Notes: a model not told the origin generated them from the letters alone. Counted from the first letter of the stretch, positions 7,686 through 18,894 are shown. The stretch: DNA of 64,000 bases from Vibrio sp. CDRSL-10 TSBA (GCA_039696685.1 CP155565.1:62001-126000); one strand, 5' to 3'. A program made the numbers and translations.

Positions 7686-9197
7686 TGAATCAAATTATTA
7701 CCACATTAATTCAGCGCGCGCAGCATACGCCGGATGACACCGCATTCAGCGGCTCTCGGCACGGATTACAGCAGCAGAGCCGTCTTAGCTACAGTCAGTT
7801 ACTGACGCGGGTTCAGCAGGCAGCGGAGCTGTTGCAAGCCTGGTCTGTGAACTGTATTGCGCTGCGTGCGGACAATAGCCTCGACTGGGTGATTATCGAT
7901 TTGGCCGCGATGTATGCGCGGATCCCGATTGTTCCGGTGCCGATGTTTTTCAGTCAGGCTCAGGTGGAGCATACCTTACAGCAATCCGGTGCTGATCTCC
8001 TGGTCGGAGAGTGGCTTGAGAGTCACGGTATCGCCGATGATCGGATTGAAGGGTTCGATGTCTGGCGTTTATCAAGCGGGTTACCGCAGTGGCTGCCAGA
8101 CAGCAGCAAGATTACTTTTACTTCCGGTTCGACCGGGCAGCCGAAAGGGGTTTGTCTGGGGCAGAAGCAGTTGATTGAGGTTAGTTGTGCCCTCGCCGCT
8201 GCTATTCAGGCGGACGTGTGTTGCAAGACCCATTTGATCATGCTGCCGTTATCGACCCTGCTGGAAAACATCACCGGTGTCTACGTGCCGATCTTGCTTG
8301 GCGCCAATTCAGTGGTGCTGTCCGGTTTCTGAGGTTGGCTTATCCGGTTCAAGCCAGTTTGATGCCCGGCAGTTCGCCGCTGCTCTGGAGCAATATCAGC
8401 CCAACAGTCTGGTGCTGACTCCAGCGCTGCTGATGGCACTGATTCAGGTTGCGACCCTGCAACCAGCCTTGACCCGCAGCCTGACTTTTGTGGCTGTCGG
8501 TGGCGCGCGAGTGTCCGCGCCACTGCTGCAGCGGGCTCAGGCATGCGGCATTCCGGCTTTTGAGGGTTATGGCCTGTCAGAATGTGCGTCGGTGGTCAGT
8601 GTCAATACACCATCGCATTCTAAACCGGGTACAAGCGGCCGTGTACTGCCTCATATAGAGGTCAGAATTGCTGACGATGGTGAGGTGCTAGTGCGCGGTA
8701 ATCTTGCTCTGGGTTATATCGGTGAGCCATTCGGTCATTCGTGGCTGGCAACCGGCGATTTAGGGGCATTAGACCAAGACGGTTTCCTCACCATCAGCGG
8801 ACGTAAGAAAAATCAGATTATTACCGCTTTCGGACGCAATGTGTCGCCGGAATGGATCGAATCGGAAGCGCAGGCCATGCCCGCTTTAATGGGCATGATC
8901 GTGGTGGGTGAGGGGCAATACGGCCTGACAGCCGTTCTGGATGGCGACATCAGCGACGCCATCATGGGTAGTATGACCAGGCTTAATCAGCATCTGCCTG
9001 ATTACGCACGCATTACTCGGCTGGTGACTGCACCGGGGCTGAAACACAGGGCAGGGCTGTTTACCAGTAATGGTCGTCCGGTTCGCCAGCGTTTAGAACA
9101 GTGGTTGAATCAACTGGATGAGCAGGAGTCGGGTATCGTTTTCACCGCCGTTACTCATCCAGGTTTACATGGTTCGTCCCGCTATATTAATGAATAA
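7682..9197 (+). CDS. AMP-dependent synthetase/ligase, ANL superfamily (frameshifted)
   Basis: About 504 residues after repair. The phosphate-binding motif is intact (TFTSGSTGQPKGVCLG), as are the A5-like EGYGLSECASVVSVN, WLATGDLGALDQDG and the hinge GRKKNQIITAFGRNVSPEWIE. The C-terminal A10 motif reads TSNGRPVRQRLE, with Arg where the adenylation Lys (GK) normally sits. The frame breaks at GTTTC 8325-8329; dropping one T restores VVLSGSEVGLSG. It probably activates a fatty or other carboxylic acid as an acyl-adenylate. Overlaps the hemolysin-family gene and precedes the diiron-type enzyme by 10 bp. Confidence 0.85.
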
Positions 9198-9207
9198 GGA
9201 ATCCAAC

Positions 9208-9891
9208 ATGACTGCATTTTTTGACCGACTGAAACAAGAAACGTCCGCAGCGCAGCAGGCGATGCTTCAGGCGCCGATTTTTGCCGAGTGTGCACGAGGC
9301 GACATTGATCGAGCCACCTATCTCGCATTTCTGACCCAGGCTTTTCACCATGTAAAGCATACTGTACCGCTGCTGATGGCCTGTGGCGGCCGGTTGCCTG
9401 AAAAGTATGAATGGCTGCGTCAGGCGATTGGTGAATACATTGAGGAAGAAAAGGGGCACCACGAGTGGATTCTCAATGATATCAATGCTTGCGGTGGCGA
9501 TGCGGCGGCGGTGCGTGCCAATCGGGATGCAGGGCGCGTGGGTGTGCTGGTTGAACTGATGGTTGCCTACCTGTATCACCAGATTGATCGCGCCAATCCG
9601 ATCGCTTTCTTTGGCATGGTCTGGGTGTTGGAAGGCACCAGTGTCGGGGTCGGTGGCCAGGTTGCGGCTTTGATCAAACAAACGCTGAATCTGCCGGATC
9701 AGGCGATGACGTATCTGACTTCGCACAGCGCGCTTGATCAGGAGCATATCCAGTTGTTTGAAAGCCTGATGAACCGTATCACGGACCCGGTTGATCAACA
9801 GGCGATTATAGATTCAGCCAACATGGTGTTTGGTTTGTACGGCGGTATGCTACGTCAGCTGACCGCAGACCAGTTGCTGGATGTGGCGTAA
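9208..9891 (+). CDS. Heme-oxygenase-like (TenA/PqqC fold) diiron-type enzyme
   Basis: 227 residues, all helical by composition. Candidate metal ligands appear in the order seen in heme-oxygenase-like diiron oxidases: E81 and H84/H85 in YIEEEKGHHEW, E142 in VLEGTSVG, then H172-x3-D176-x2-H179 in the final motif (SHSALDQEH). Known members include UndA, BesC and SznF, which oxidise fatty or amino acids with O2; TenA and PqqC share the fold without this ligand set. Start ATG 9208 with AAGGA upstream. Between an acyl-activating enzyme and an SDR, an oxidative step on an activated acyl substrate is plausible but unproven. Confidence 0.8.
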   Translation: MTAFFDRLKQETSAAQQAMLQAPIFAECARGDIDRATYLAFLTQAFHHVKHTVPLLMACGGRLPEKYEWLRQAIGEYIEEEKGHHEWILNDINACGGDAAAVRANRDAGRVGVLVELMVAYLYHQIDRANPIAFFGMVWVLEGTSVGVGGQVAALIKQTLNLPDQAMTYLTSHSALDQEHIQLFESLMNRITDPVDQQAIIDSANMVFGLYGGMLRQLTADQLLDVA

Positions 9892-9901
9892 GGAAAATAG
9901 C

Positions 9902-10708
9902 ATGAATTTGCAGGATAAACAGGTATTACTGACCGGGGCGTCAGGTGGTATCGGAGAAAAAATTGCGCTGGCTCTGGAGGCGAAAGGTGCGTCATTGATT
10001 CTGGTTGCCCGTAATCGCAATAAACTGGAAGCGTTGAAAAACAGTCTTAATTACCCTCAACGTCACCAGGTACTGTGTGTCGATTTTAACCAACCCGATG
10101 GCATTGAAACCTTGGATGAGTTCTGTCTTGCTCAGATCAAAAAGCGCCGTATCGATGTGTTGATTAATAACGCCGGTAATAATCAGTTCAGCTTTCTGGC
10201 CCAGCGTTGTGCTAAGTCGCTGCAGCAAGAGATGCATCTTAATCTGATGACCCCGATTCTGACCAGTCAGGCGGCTCTGGGCTGGTTACAGCGTCCGGGT
10301 ATTATCCTCAATATCGGTTCTACCTTCGGGTCGATCGGTTTTCCTGGCTACACCAGTTACTGCGCGGCCAAAGCCGGTGTGCAGCGCTTTAGCGAAGCAC
10401 TCGATCGAGAATTGGATGGCGCGGGAATCCGGGTGCTGTATCTGGCTCCCAGGGCGACAGCCACCACCCTCAATGACGATCGTGTCACTGAGATGAACCG
10501 TCGCCTGGGCAACCACAGTGATGCTCCTGAGGTGGTCGCACAGCATGTGGTGACAATTTTAGAAAAAGAGCGGGCCGCGATGTGGATTGGCTGGCCGGAA
10601 AAACTGTTCGCGCGCATTAATCAACTGCTGCCCAAGCTGGTCAGTAATTCGATTCGCAAGCAACAGGACACGATTCACCATTACATCAACCAGGCGGCAT
10701 CTAAATAA
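9902..10708 (+). CDS. Short-chain dehydrogenase/reductase
   Basis: 268 residues, classical SDR: TGASGGIGEKIA cofactor loop at residues 11-22, NNAG around 92, catalytic Ser in GSTFGS and YTSYCAAKAG as the YxxxK motif. A basic ARNRNK after strand 2 favours NADP(H). The C-terminal extension (WPEKLFARINQLLPKLVSNSI) is long and hydrophobic, seen in SDRs acting on lipid or acyl-carrier substrates. Start ATG 9902, ten bases after the diiron gene stop; AAGGAAAA is the ribosome site. Fourth gene of the cluster. Confidence 0.85.
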   Translation: MNLQDKQVLLTGASGGIGEKIALALEAKGASLILVARNRNKLEALKNSLNYPQRHQVLCVDFNQPDGIETLDEFCLAQIKKRRIDVLINNAGNNQFSFLAQRCAKSLQQEMHLNLMTPILTSQAALGWLQRPGIILNIGSTFGSIGFPGYTSYCAAKAGVQRFSEALDRELDGAGIRVLYLAPRATATTLNDDRVTEMNRRLGNHSDAPEVVAQHVVTILEKERAAMWIGWPEKLFARINQLLPKLVSNSIRKQQDTIHHYINQAASK

Positions 10709-10721
10709 CGAGGGCGCGATT

Positions 10722-11360
10722 ATGAAATGTATCACTACCATGGCGGTGGCCACTCTGACTCTTGGCATGATAAGCAGCGCAGCTGCTGCAGGAGCGGACC
10801 CGTTACAGACCATTCAGAAAAAATGGGCGGTGTGCCAGTATCAGTCAAAAGATAATGATCATCAGGTGTATTGCCTGGAAAATCTGATTAAAAGGAACGA
10901 AGAGGCGCTGCAACAGCAGCCTGACCGGGCCGACCTGAAAGTGTGGCTGGCGATAAATAAGGCCTCCCTGGCAGGCGCTGACGGCGGCCTGGGCGCTCTG
11001 TCTTTGGTCAAAGAAGCGAAAGTGTTACTGGAACAAGTGATTGACCAGGCACCAGAAACGTTAGATGGCTCCGCGTATACCAGTTTAGGTTCGCTATACT
11101 ATCAGGTACCGGGCTGGCCAATTGGCTTTGGTGATGACGATATGGCTGAGACCATGTTGCTTAAAGCGCTGCAAATCAATCCGGATGGTATCGACTCAAA
11201 TTACTTTTATGGCGATTTCCTGGCGGAAGAAGGGCGTGAAGAGGAAGCGATTCAATACCTGACCAAAGCTCAGCAGGCGAAGCCGCGGCCAGAGCGTCCA
11301 TTGGCGGATGAAGGTCGGCAGCAAGAGATAGCCAAGAAACTCGGAGAACTTAAACAATAA
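10722..11360 (+). CDS. Exported TPR-containing protein
   Basis: 212 residues with a signal peptide ending near AAAAGADP. The mature part carries TPR-like helices (GSAYTSLGSLYYQVPGWP; MLLKALQINPDGIDSNYFYG; YLTKAQQAKPRP). The VPGWPIGFGDD segment is reminiscent of TPR proteins in transporter and peptidoglycan contexts, but I do not recognise a named family. Located between the SDR and the two-component genes; its TAA overlaps the ATG of the response regulator by one base. A periplasmic partner of the pathway or of the sensor kinase is a reasonable guess. Confidence 0.7.
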   Translation: MKCITTMAVATLTLGMISSAAAAGADPLQTIQKKWAVCQYQSKDNDHQVYCLENLIKRNEEALQQQPDRADLKVWLAINKASLAGADGGLGALSLVKEAKVLLEQVIDQAPETLDGSAYTSLGSLYYQVPGWPIGFGDDDMAETMLLKALQINPDGIDSNYFYGDFLAEEGREEEAIQYLTKAQQAKPRPERPLADEGRQQEIAKKLGELKQ

Positions 11361-12017
11361 TGCGTTTGTTGCTGGTTGAAGATGATGTATTGCTGGGACG
11401 TTCCATGGTGACTTCGTTGAGTCGCCATGGTTTTACAGTCGATTGGGTTGAACGAGGCGCTGGCGTTGATGTGGCGCTAAAGACCGAGCAGTTTCGCTGC
11501 GGTGGTATTGGATTTGACCCTGCCGGATATGGATGGCCTGGTGGTGTTGAAAAATATTCGTCGCGCTGGTTACACCCTGCCGGTTTTGATTCTGACCGCG
11601 CGGGATGATATCGAAGATCGCGTCAAAGGGTTGGATGGTGGCGCGGATGATTATCTGATCAAGCCGTTTGCGTTGGAAGAGCTTATGGCCCGGCTGCGGG
11701 TGCTGATTCGGCGCCAGTCAGGCTTTTGTGATACCCGGATTGATGTCGGTGAGCTGTCCTTGTCCTTGTCTGAACAAGCGGTGGATTATCAGGGAGAACG
11801 TCTCAAACTGACCAATAATGAATTTAAATTACTGGCAGCGCTGATCACTCATGCCGGGCGGGTAATGAGCAAAGAGCAATTACAGCAGTCACTGCATGGC
11901 TGGGATGAAGGCAGCAGTGATAATGCGATTGAGGTCCATATTCATAATCTGCGTAAAAAAGTCTCTAACGATGTGATAAAAAATATTCGTGGTGTGGGGT
12001 ATATCATTGAAAAATAG
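11360..12017 (+). CDS. OmpR-family response regulator, QseB/PmrA-like (frameshifted)
   Basis: About 218 residues after repair. Receiver domain: acidic pocket in LLLVEDDVLLG, phospho-acceptor Asp in AVVLDLTLPDMDG, Thr in LILTARDD and Lys in DYLIKPF. The C-terminal winged helix ends with DNAIEVHIHNLRKKV and IKNIRGVGYIIE. The frame breaks at GTTTC 11491-11495; removing one T gives EQFAAVVLDLTLP. It overlaps the sensor kinase gene, and its class fits the CTTAAG-N5-CTTAAG box at 7004, so it probably controls the operon it ends. Confidence 0.85.
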
Positions 12018-13425
12018 CGGTCAGAAAGAATTTTCGATTAAACAGCGTCTGACGATCACTGTTGTCGTTTTGTCATCGGTATTGATCCTGATCTCGCTGT
12101 TTTTTAGTTTTATGGTCTCGCAACACGAAATTGAAGAAGTGTATGATGCGCGCCTCGGCCAATCTGCCAAATTGTTGTTACTTGGTATTCCTTTGGAAGA
12201 ACAGGGGCTTGAGGCGACTAAGGCCAGAGAAATGCTCAATACGTGGATGGAGCGTATTTCCGCCCAGGCTAAGGATGACGATGATGCGACCGCGTTCGGT
12301 CATCCTTATGAGCGCAATATTCTGGTTCAGTTTTATCTCAACGGCCAGTTAACCTGGAGCTCAATTCCCGACATCACCACCACGCCGCATGATCCCCGCT
12401 ATGCCGGTTTTGGCTATATGACGATCGATCATCAGTCCTGGCGCTATTTTCAGCTGCCGCTACCCAATGATTATCACACTCGTCCCGAATATGTGATTGT
12501 TGCTGAGAAGCAGTCAATTCGCGATGAAATGGTGCATGAGCTGGCGTTATCGACCGCTTTACCTCAGCTGATTATGATCCCTTGTCTTGCCCTGGTGATG
12601 ACGTTATTGATTGGTAAACATTTTGAACCGATCACAGAGCTGAGACGGGCGATTACCCAGCGTAACGTTAATAGGCTCGACACCATTTTTGTTGCCAACC
12701 CGACTCAGGAGCTTTCCCCTCTGGTCGCGGCACTGAACGCATTACTGGAAGAGCTGGAACAGGCCTGGATGCGTGAACGCCGCTTTACCCGCATGGCTGC
12801 TCATGAACTGAAGACGCCACTGACCGTGCTAAGGCTTAACGCGGAAAATGCCCTGCTGAGCCAGAACGAAGAGCAGTTAAAATCTGATCTGAACAATATT
12901 TTACGCGGCATTGAACGGACTGACCGTTTGATCCAGCAACTGTTGCTGCTGGCGAAAGTGGAAAGCATCCATGATCTTAAGTTTGCCAGCCTCAATCTGA
13001 AACGTCTGGCACAAAACGTAACGGCGGAATTAGTGCCTCTGGCACTGCGTAACGGACAGGAATTGTCACTGGAAGGCGATGATATTTTTGTACTGGGTGA
13101 TGAGCCGCTGCTGCGCATTTTGGTCACTAATCTGGTCGATAACGCGATCCGTTACTCTGGGCAGGGCAGTCAGATCTGTATCAGGGTCAATGAAGATGCC
13201 GGCAGTGCCAATCTTTGGGTCAGTGACAGCGGTCCCGCCATCAGTGATGAAACCAGAGAAAAACTGTTTGAAAATTTCTATCGTGCCAATACTGAAAAAG
13301 GTGACGGGGCCGGTTTGGGGATGTCTATTACACGTGATATTGCGCGCTTACATCGTGGTGATGTGGTTCTGCTTGAGCGAGAAAATGAACATAATACTTT
13401 CTGGGTAAATCTGCCTAAAGCCTAG
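12007..13425 (+). CDS. Two-component sensor histidine kinase, QseC/PmrB-like
   Basis: 472 residues. Two membrane segments (about residues 15-35 and 180-200) flank a periplasmic sensor region with QHEIEEVYDARLGQSAKLLL, typical of QseC relatives. The H-box is MAAHELKTPLTVLRL, the N-box LVTNLVDNAIRYSGQG, and the G boxes DSGPAISDE and GDGAGLGMSI. The likely start is TTG 12007, inside the end of the regulator gene, so the pair is translationally coupled. The signal is unknown; QseC/PmrB relatives respond to cations, peptides or catechols. Confidence 0.85.
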   Translation: MKNSGQKEFSIKQRLTITVVVLSSVLILISLFFSFMVSQHEIEEVYDARLGQSAKLLLLGIPLEEQGLEATKAREMLNTWMERISAQAKDDDDATAFGHPYERNILVQFYLNGQLTWSSIPDITTTPHDPRYAGFGYMTIDHQSWRYFQLPLPNDYHTRPEYVIVAEKQSIRDEMVHELALSTALPQLIMIPCLALVMTLLIGKHFEPITELRRAITQRNVNRLDTIFVANPTQELSPLVAALNALLEELEQAWMRERRFTRMAAHELKTPLTVLRLNAENALLSQNEEQLKSDLNNILRGIERTDRLIQQLLLLAKVESIHDLKFASLNLKRLAQNVTAELVPLALRNGQELSLEGDDIFVLGDEPLLRILVTNLVDNAIRYSGQGSQICIRVNEDAGSANLWVSDSGPAISDETREKLFENFYRANTEKGDGAGLGMSITRDIARLHRGDVVLLERENEHNTFWVNLPKA

Positions 13426-13519
13426 TGCGCCAATCGCTTATTGATAAATTTCCAAATGGTAAATTGAGTATTTACGTAATTTCACTGTCGGAAATCGCGA
13501 TCTCGCCATACACTCTAGT

Positions 13520-13560
13520 TATGTAATCGGTTACGCGACTCCTTCCTGCAAGATTACATA
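13520..13560. other. Perfect 9-bp inverted repeat with 23-bp loop
   Basis: TATGTAATC (13520-13528) and GATTACATA (13552-13560) are exact inverse copies. The left arm also lies in a LacI-operator-like palindrome (TGTAATCGGTTACG, 13522-13535). It could be an operator or the stem of a structured RNA ahead of the terminator at 13628. Confidence 0.5.
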
Positions 13561-13577
13561 AAAGAATCTGTTTATTG

Positions 13578-13597
13578 ACTAACAACTCATGGCTAGG
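13578..13597 (+). other. Shared element, copy 1 (ACTAACAAC ... TGGCTAGG)
   Basis: ACTAACAAC, three bases, then TGGCTAGG. The same two blocks recur at 18508-18530 with six bases between them. Both copies are intergenic and lie close to a strong hairpin with an A/T run. Function unknown. Confidence 0.4.
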
Positions 13598-13627
13598 GTT
13601 TTAAAAAAATATAATCAAGAACAGAAC

Positions 13628-13657
13628 AAAAAAGGTCAGCGCAAGCTGACCTTTTTT
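13628..13657. terminator. Bidirectional terminator between sensor kinase and LysR
   Basis: GGTCAGC and GCTGACC pair over GCAA, with six A upstream and six T downstream. Confidence 0.9.
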
Positions 13658-13668
13658 GCTTTCTAATG

Positions 13669-13700
13669 CCTACTTCATTTTGTTCCTACTTCACTTTGTG
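13669..13700 (+). repeat. 16-bp tandem duplication after the terminator
   Basis: CCTACTTCATTTTGTT (13669-13684) and CCTACTTCACTTTGTG (13685-13700) differ at two positions. Confidence 0.75.
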
Positions 13701-13774
13701 ACCGCTGCCTTGTTAACTGCCGGCATAACTTGCAGCCGCTTTTTTGTTGCAGCATCTGTTATTCTCGGCATCTC

Positions 13775-13810
13775 AACGGTTAATGACCACGCAACCATTA
13801 ATGAACCAGC
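13775..13810 (-). repeat. 18-bp tandem duplication just 3' of the LysR stop
   Basis: AACGGTTAATGACCACGC and AACCATTAATGAACCAGC lie side by side, ending seven bases from the LysR stop codon at 13817-13819. Confidence 0.6.
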
Positions 13811-13816
13811 GACCTG

Positions 13817-14788
13817 TCACACCCTGTCTTGCGACGAGACCGGATGAATTTCGTCGCCCGAAATGACACAGTCACAACGGCCTTGGGTTAAGCGCTGACA
13901 CAGCCATTTCATCGCCTGATCGTTCATACTTGGTTTGTTCCAAACCAGGCTGTAGGCTACGGTACCGTAATCGAACGGCAACGATTTACACACTAATCCC
14001 TTGGCCTGTTTCGCGTTTTTTGCCCAATGGCGCGAGCAGGTAAACAGCAGGTCAGTGTGGTGGCACATAATGGCTGCGGCGCCGAAGTCTGCCGTAGTCA
14101 GTTTAATCTGTCGGGAGCGGTGATTTTGCGCGAGCGCTTTTTCAAAGAATGGTTCACTGAGCTCTTTGTCCAGAATAGAAATATGCTGGCATGACAGATA
14201 ATTTTCTATTGTCATTTCCTGCTCTGCGAGCGGATGAGCGGGATTCATCAGGCACACCATTTCATCACCGGTGATCACCTGCCACACTAAATCTTTTGCA
14301 TGAGTCGGGGGTTGACTGATGTCATGAGGCAGAATCATAAAGTCTATTACACCACGTTGCAGCGATTCGAATCCGTGATGCTCTTTGGAGTGAATGGTCA
14401 GCGATAATTCCGGGGAACACTCATCAATAATGTTGGCGATGTCTGCGGCAAATAGTTCCAGAGTACTTTCACGCATAGCGAGGTGATAGTGACCGCTGTA
14501 TTGGGTCGGTTCAAAATTGGCCTGGTGTAATATTCCGTTCATACTGGAAAGAATACTGTGAACGGCGGGGCCCATCTGGATGGCGCAGGGGGTGGGGATT
14601 AGCTGATTACCGTCGCGATAAAACAGATCATCATCGAGAAGTGCACGTAACTGAGCGAGAATTTTACTGATGCTGGACGGGCTGACGCACAGCCTGGCAG
14701 CAGTCTGGGTCACGCTGCGTGTACTGAGCATGACGTGCAGTGCCGTAAGGTGTTTTAAGCTGAATCTCGATAGGTGAATATAATCCAT
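13817..14788 (-). CDS. LysR-family transcriptional regulator
   Basis: 323 residues, intact. Helix-turn-helix: HLTALHVMLSTRSVTQTAAR then LCVSPSSISKILAQLRALLD. The phrase DDDLFYRDGNQLIPT and the effector domain (VIDFMILPHDISQPP, LVWQVITGDEMVCLMNPAHPLA) are typical of the LeuO/NodD-like branch. It lies downstream of acetoacetyl-CoA synthetase on the same strand, 101 bp away, and could regulate that gene or itself. Ligand unknown. The two bases after the ATG codon region give no strong ribosome site. Confidence 0.85.
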   Translation of the reverse strand: MDYIHLSRFSLKHLTALHVMLSTRSVTQTAARLCVSPSSISKILAQLRALLDDDLFYRDGNQLIPTPCAIQMGPAVHSILSSMNGILHQANFEPTQYSGHYHLAMRESTLELFAADIANIIDECSPELSLTIHSKEHHGFESLQRGVIDFMILPHDISQPPTHAKDLVWQVITGDEMVCLMNPAHPLAEQEMTIENYLSCQHISILDKELSEPFFEKALAQNHRSRQIKLTTADFGAAAIMCHHTDLLFTCSRHWAKNAKQAKGLVCKSLPFDYGTVAYSLVWNKPSMNDQAMKWLCQRLTQGRCDCVISGDEIHPVSSQDRV

Positions 14789-14889
14789 AACACTAAAAAG
14801 CCATTCATCAATGACGCAAGCATATCATTATTAAGGAAAAATAGTGTAGTGAATTATTTTCACGTCGCCGCGGGCGAAGTGAGATTCCT

Positions 14890-16876
<1,987 letters not shown>

Positions 16877-17100
16877 AATGTCCTCGTCTGGCGCAATAAT
16901 TATTCTTTGATGCAACAAGTTTTGACCATATCTGGCTAAAGTCAAACCTGAATGACAGGATCAGATAGCTGATATTTAAGTAAAAAAACACCAATGTAAA
17001 ATAAATGTTACATAGTTTGGTGGCGGGGAATAACTGGTCGTGATTGGCGCCAGTCAGTGAAGGCGATAGGCTTAATGTAACGCAATTGTTAAGGAGAGGA

Positions 17101-17895
17101 ATGATGACACATTATCATTCCAAGCCAGTGAATACTAAAGGGTTGGTGCAATGGAGCGAGCAGGAAGATGCGATATGGCATGACCTGGTTGCTCGTCAGC
17201 AATCCGTGATTCACCCCCGCGCTTGTCAGGCTTACCTCGATGGGCTGAGTATGCTGGATCTGCCGCTCAACCGGGTTCCGCAACTGCCGGAAATTAACCG
17301 GATTCTGCAACGTGAAACTGGCTGGCAGGTCGCGCCGGTTCCTGCATTGATCCCGTTTGATCGTTTTTTTGCCCTGCTGGCGGAGAAACAATTTCCGGTT
17401 GCCACATTTTTACGCAGCCGCGAGGAGTTTGACTATCTGCAAGAGCCGGATTTTTTCCATGAAATTTTTGGTCACTGTGCGATGCTGACCCACCCAGATT
17501 TTGCTGCCTTTACCCATAAATATGGTCAGCTTGGGCGTGAGGCATCCGCCAAGCAACGTGTTTTCCTGGCGCGGCTGTACTGGTTTACGGTTGAGTTCGG
17601 GTTGGTACGGGAAGGTGATTTGACCAAGATCTACGGCGGTGGGATCCTGTCGTCTCCGGGCGAGACGCTTTATTCCCTGGGCAGTGATACCCCCGTGCGC
17701 ACCGCGTTTGACTTGCACCGGGTGCTCAGAACACCGTATCGGATAGACATTATGCAGCCGATCTATTTTGTCCTGGAGGATATCCGTCAACTTTATGAAC
17801 TGAGTAAGATGGATTTAATGAGCCACGTTGAACAAGCGATGCAGGCAGGTTTGCTGCCGCCGCTATTTACGCCAAAGGAAGAAAGCCATGCTTGA
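17101..17895 (+). CDS. phhA: Phenylalanine-4-hydroxylase
   Basis: 264 residues, the normal size for bacterial PhhA. The iron-binding HEIFGHC motif (two His) and the later Glu in WFTVEFGLV form the 2-His-1-carboxylate site. VPALIPFDRFFALLAEKQFPVATFLR and YGGGILSSPGETLYSL are family hallmarks. It converts phenylalanine to tyrosine with tetrahydropterin and O2. AAGGAGAGG precedes ATG 17101 (or 17104). It overlaps phhB, which regenerates the pterin, and diverges from acetoacetyl-CoA synthetase across 224 bp. Confidence 0.95.
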   Translation: MMTHYHSKPVNTKGLVQWSEQEDAIWHDLVARQQSVIHPRACQAYLDGLSMLDLPLNRVPQLPEINRILQRETGWQVAPVPALIPFDRFFALLAEKQFPVATFLRSREEFDYLQEPDFFHEIFGHCAMLTHPDFAAFTHKYGQLGREASAKQRVFLARLYWFTVEFGLVREGDLTKIYGGGILSSPGETLYSLGSDTPVRTAFDLHRVLRTPYRIDIMQPIYFVLEDIRQLYELSKMDLMSHVEQAMQAGLLPPLFTPKEESHA

Positions 17896-18218
17896 AGAAA
17901 CTACGCTGTGAGGCGTGCGGTGCAGATGCCATCGCGTTAAGCGCTGCCGAGCAGCAAACATTGTTACGTGAGTTGGATGATTGGTCGCTGATGCTCCGGG
18001 CTGGTATTCCGCAGCTGGAAAAAATATATAGGTTTAAAAATTTTAAGCAAGCCTGGGCGTTTGCAGACCAAATTGCGCAATTGGCTGAAGAGCAGTTTCA
18101 TCATCCGGCCATTTTACTGGAGTGGGGCCAAGTCACGGTGACCTGGTGGAGTCATTCGATCAAAGGACTGCACAAAAACGATTTTATCTGCGCCGCGAAA
18201 TGTGATGCTTTAGTTTGA
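17888..18218 (+). CDS. phhB: Pterin-4-alpha-carbinolamine dehydratase (frameshifted at codon 4)
   Basis: About 109 residues after repair. It dehydrates the carbinolamine made by PhhA and so recycles the pterin cofactor. The PCD motif is FHHPAILLEWGQVTVTWWSH followed by SIKGLHKNDF. A start at ATG 17888, inside the end of phhA, runs MLEE and then breaks at GAAAC 17897-17901; dropping one A gives MLEELRCEACGADAIAL, the expected PhhB start. An in-frame TTG at 17892 is the only start if the sequence is taken literally. Its last codons seed the tandem array that follows. Confidence 0.88.
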
Positions 18219-18307
18219 GGTGATGCTTTACTTCGAGCAAATGCTTTAGCCCGAGGGAATGCTTTAGTTCAATGCTTGAGGTTCAGGGAATGTGTTAGCC
18301 CGAGAGC
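18203..18307 (+). repeat. 18-19 bp tandem array seeded by the phhB stop region
   Basis: TGATGCTTTAGTTTGAGG (18203-18220) contains the phhB TGA. Copies follow at 18221 (TGATGCTTTACTTCGAGC), 18239 (AAATGCTTTAGCCCGAGGG), 18258 (longer, with an internal ATGCTT echo) and 18289 (AATGTGTTAGCCCGAGAGC). Confidence 0.85.
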
Positions 18308-18444
18308 AGGTTTTCGTTTGCCAAAGGCGATGAGTTCGCTTACTGACAGGCATCCGGGCGCCTGAACATTTCAGTCAGCTCTGTTTTTGACTGGGACGTC
18401 ATCGTGCAGAGTGTATTGAGTTGGATGGATCGTACCGCGCAGAT

Positions 18445-18480
18445 AAAAAAAGAGCCAATCGTAATCACCACGATTGGCTT
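18445..18480 (-). terminator. Terminator-like hairpin oriented to the minus strand
   Basis: AGCCAATCGT and ACGATTGGCT pair over AATCACC. The T run lies on the minus strand (A7 at 18445-18451 on plus), so it would stop transcripts coming leftward from the ectA upstream region, where no minus-strand gene is seen. Confidence 0.65.
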
Positions 18481-18507
18481 GATATAAGTTGTGAACAAAA
18501 AGTATTC

Positions 18508-18530
18508 ACTAACAACGTCAGTTGGCTAGG
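18508..18530 (+). other. Shared element, copy 2 (ACTAACAAC ... TGGCTAGG)
   Basis: Same two blocks as 13578-13597, here six bases apart. Its left block also forms an imperfect hairpin with GTTGTGAA at 18488-18495. Confidence 0.4.
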
Positions 18531-18894
18531 TGACCCTCGGCTTAATAAGGGTCATTTCTATTAATGCAGTATATGTGCCAAGTTTTATACCCCCGATTTT
18601 ACGCGAAAGATCGCCTTTTTTCCCTTTTTATGTTCATTCCGTTGCATTATGCGAATGCAAAATGCGAAACAAAAACAATTTTGCTAGTGACGCTTATGTT
18701 ATTAACGAAATTGAAATTGTATTGTTATCTCTCTGTCATTTTGTTTACACATCTAAATAATAATTCTCCTTTTATAAATTATTTAACCAAACTAATATGC
18801 TTTTAAATCAGCCGTTTAACTGTTTATTTATGACTTTGTCGTAATATTGAGGGTTGAAATAATCATTTGAGCTGTTAGTTTATAAAAAGAATTT

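Noticed and set aside
9208..9891. Calling the heme-oxygenase-like gene tenA (thiaminase) or pqqC
   Set aside because: It has the metal-ligand pattern of diiron members and sits among acyl-activating and SDR genes; no thiamine or PQQ genes are nearby.
18530..18806. Overlapping open frames of 76 and 80 codons in the ectA upstream region
   Set aside because: Low-complexity composition from AT-rich DNA, no ribosome site, no recognisable domain.
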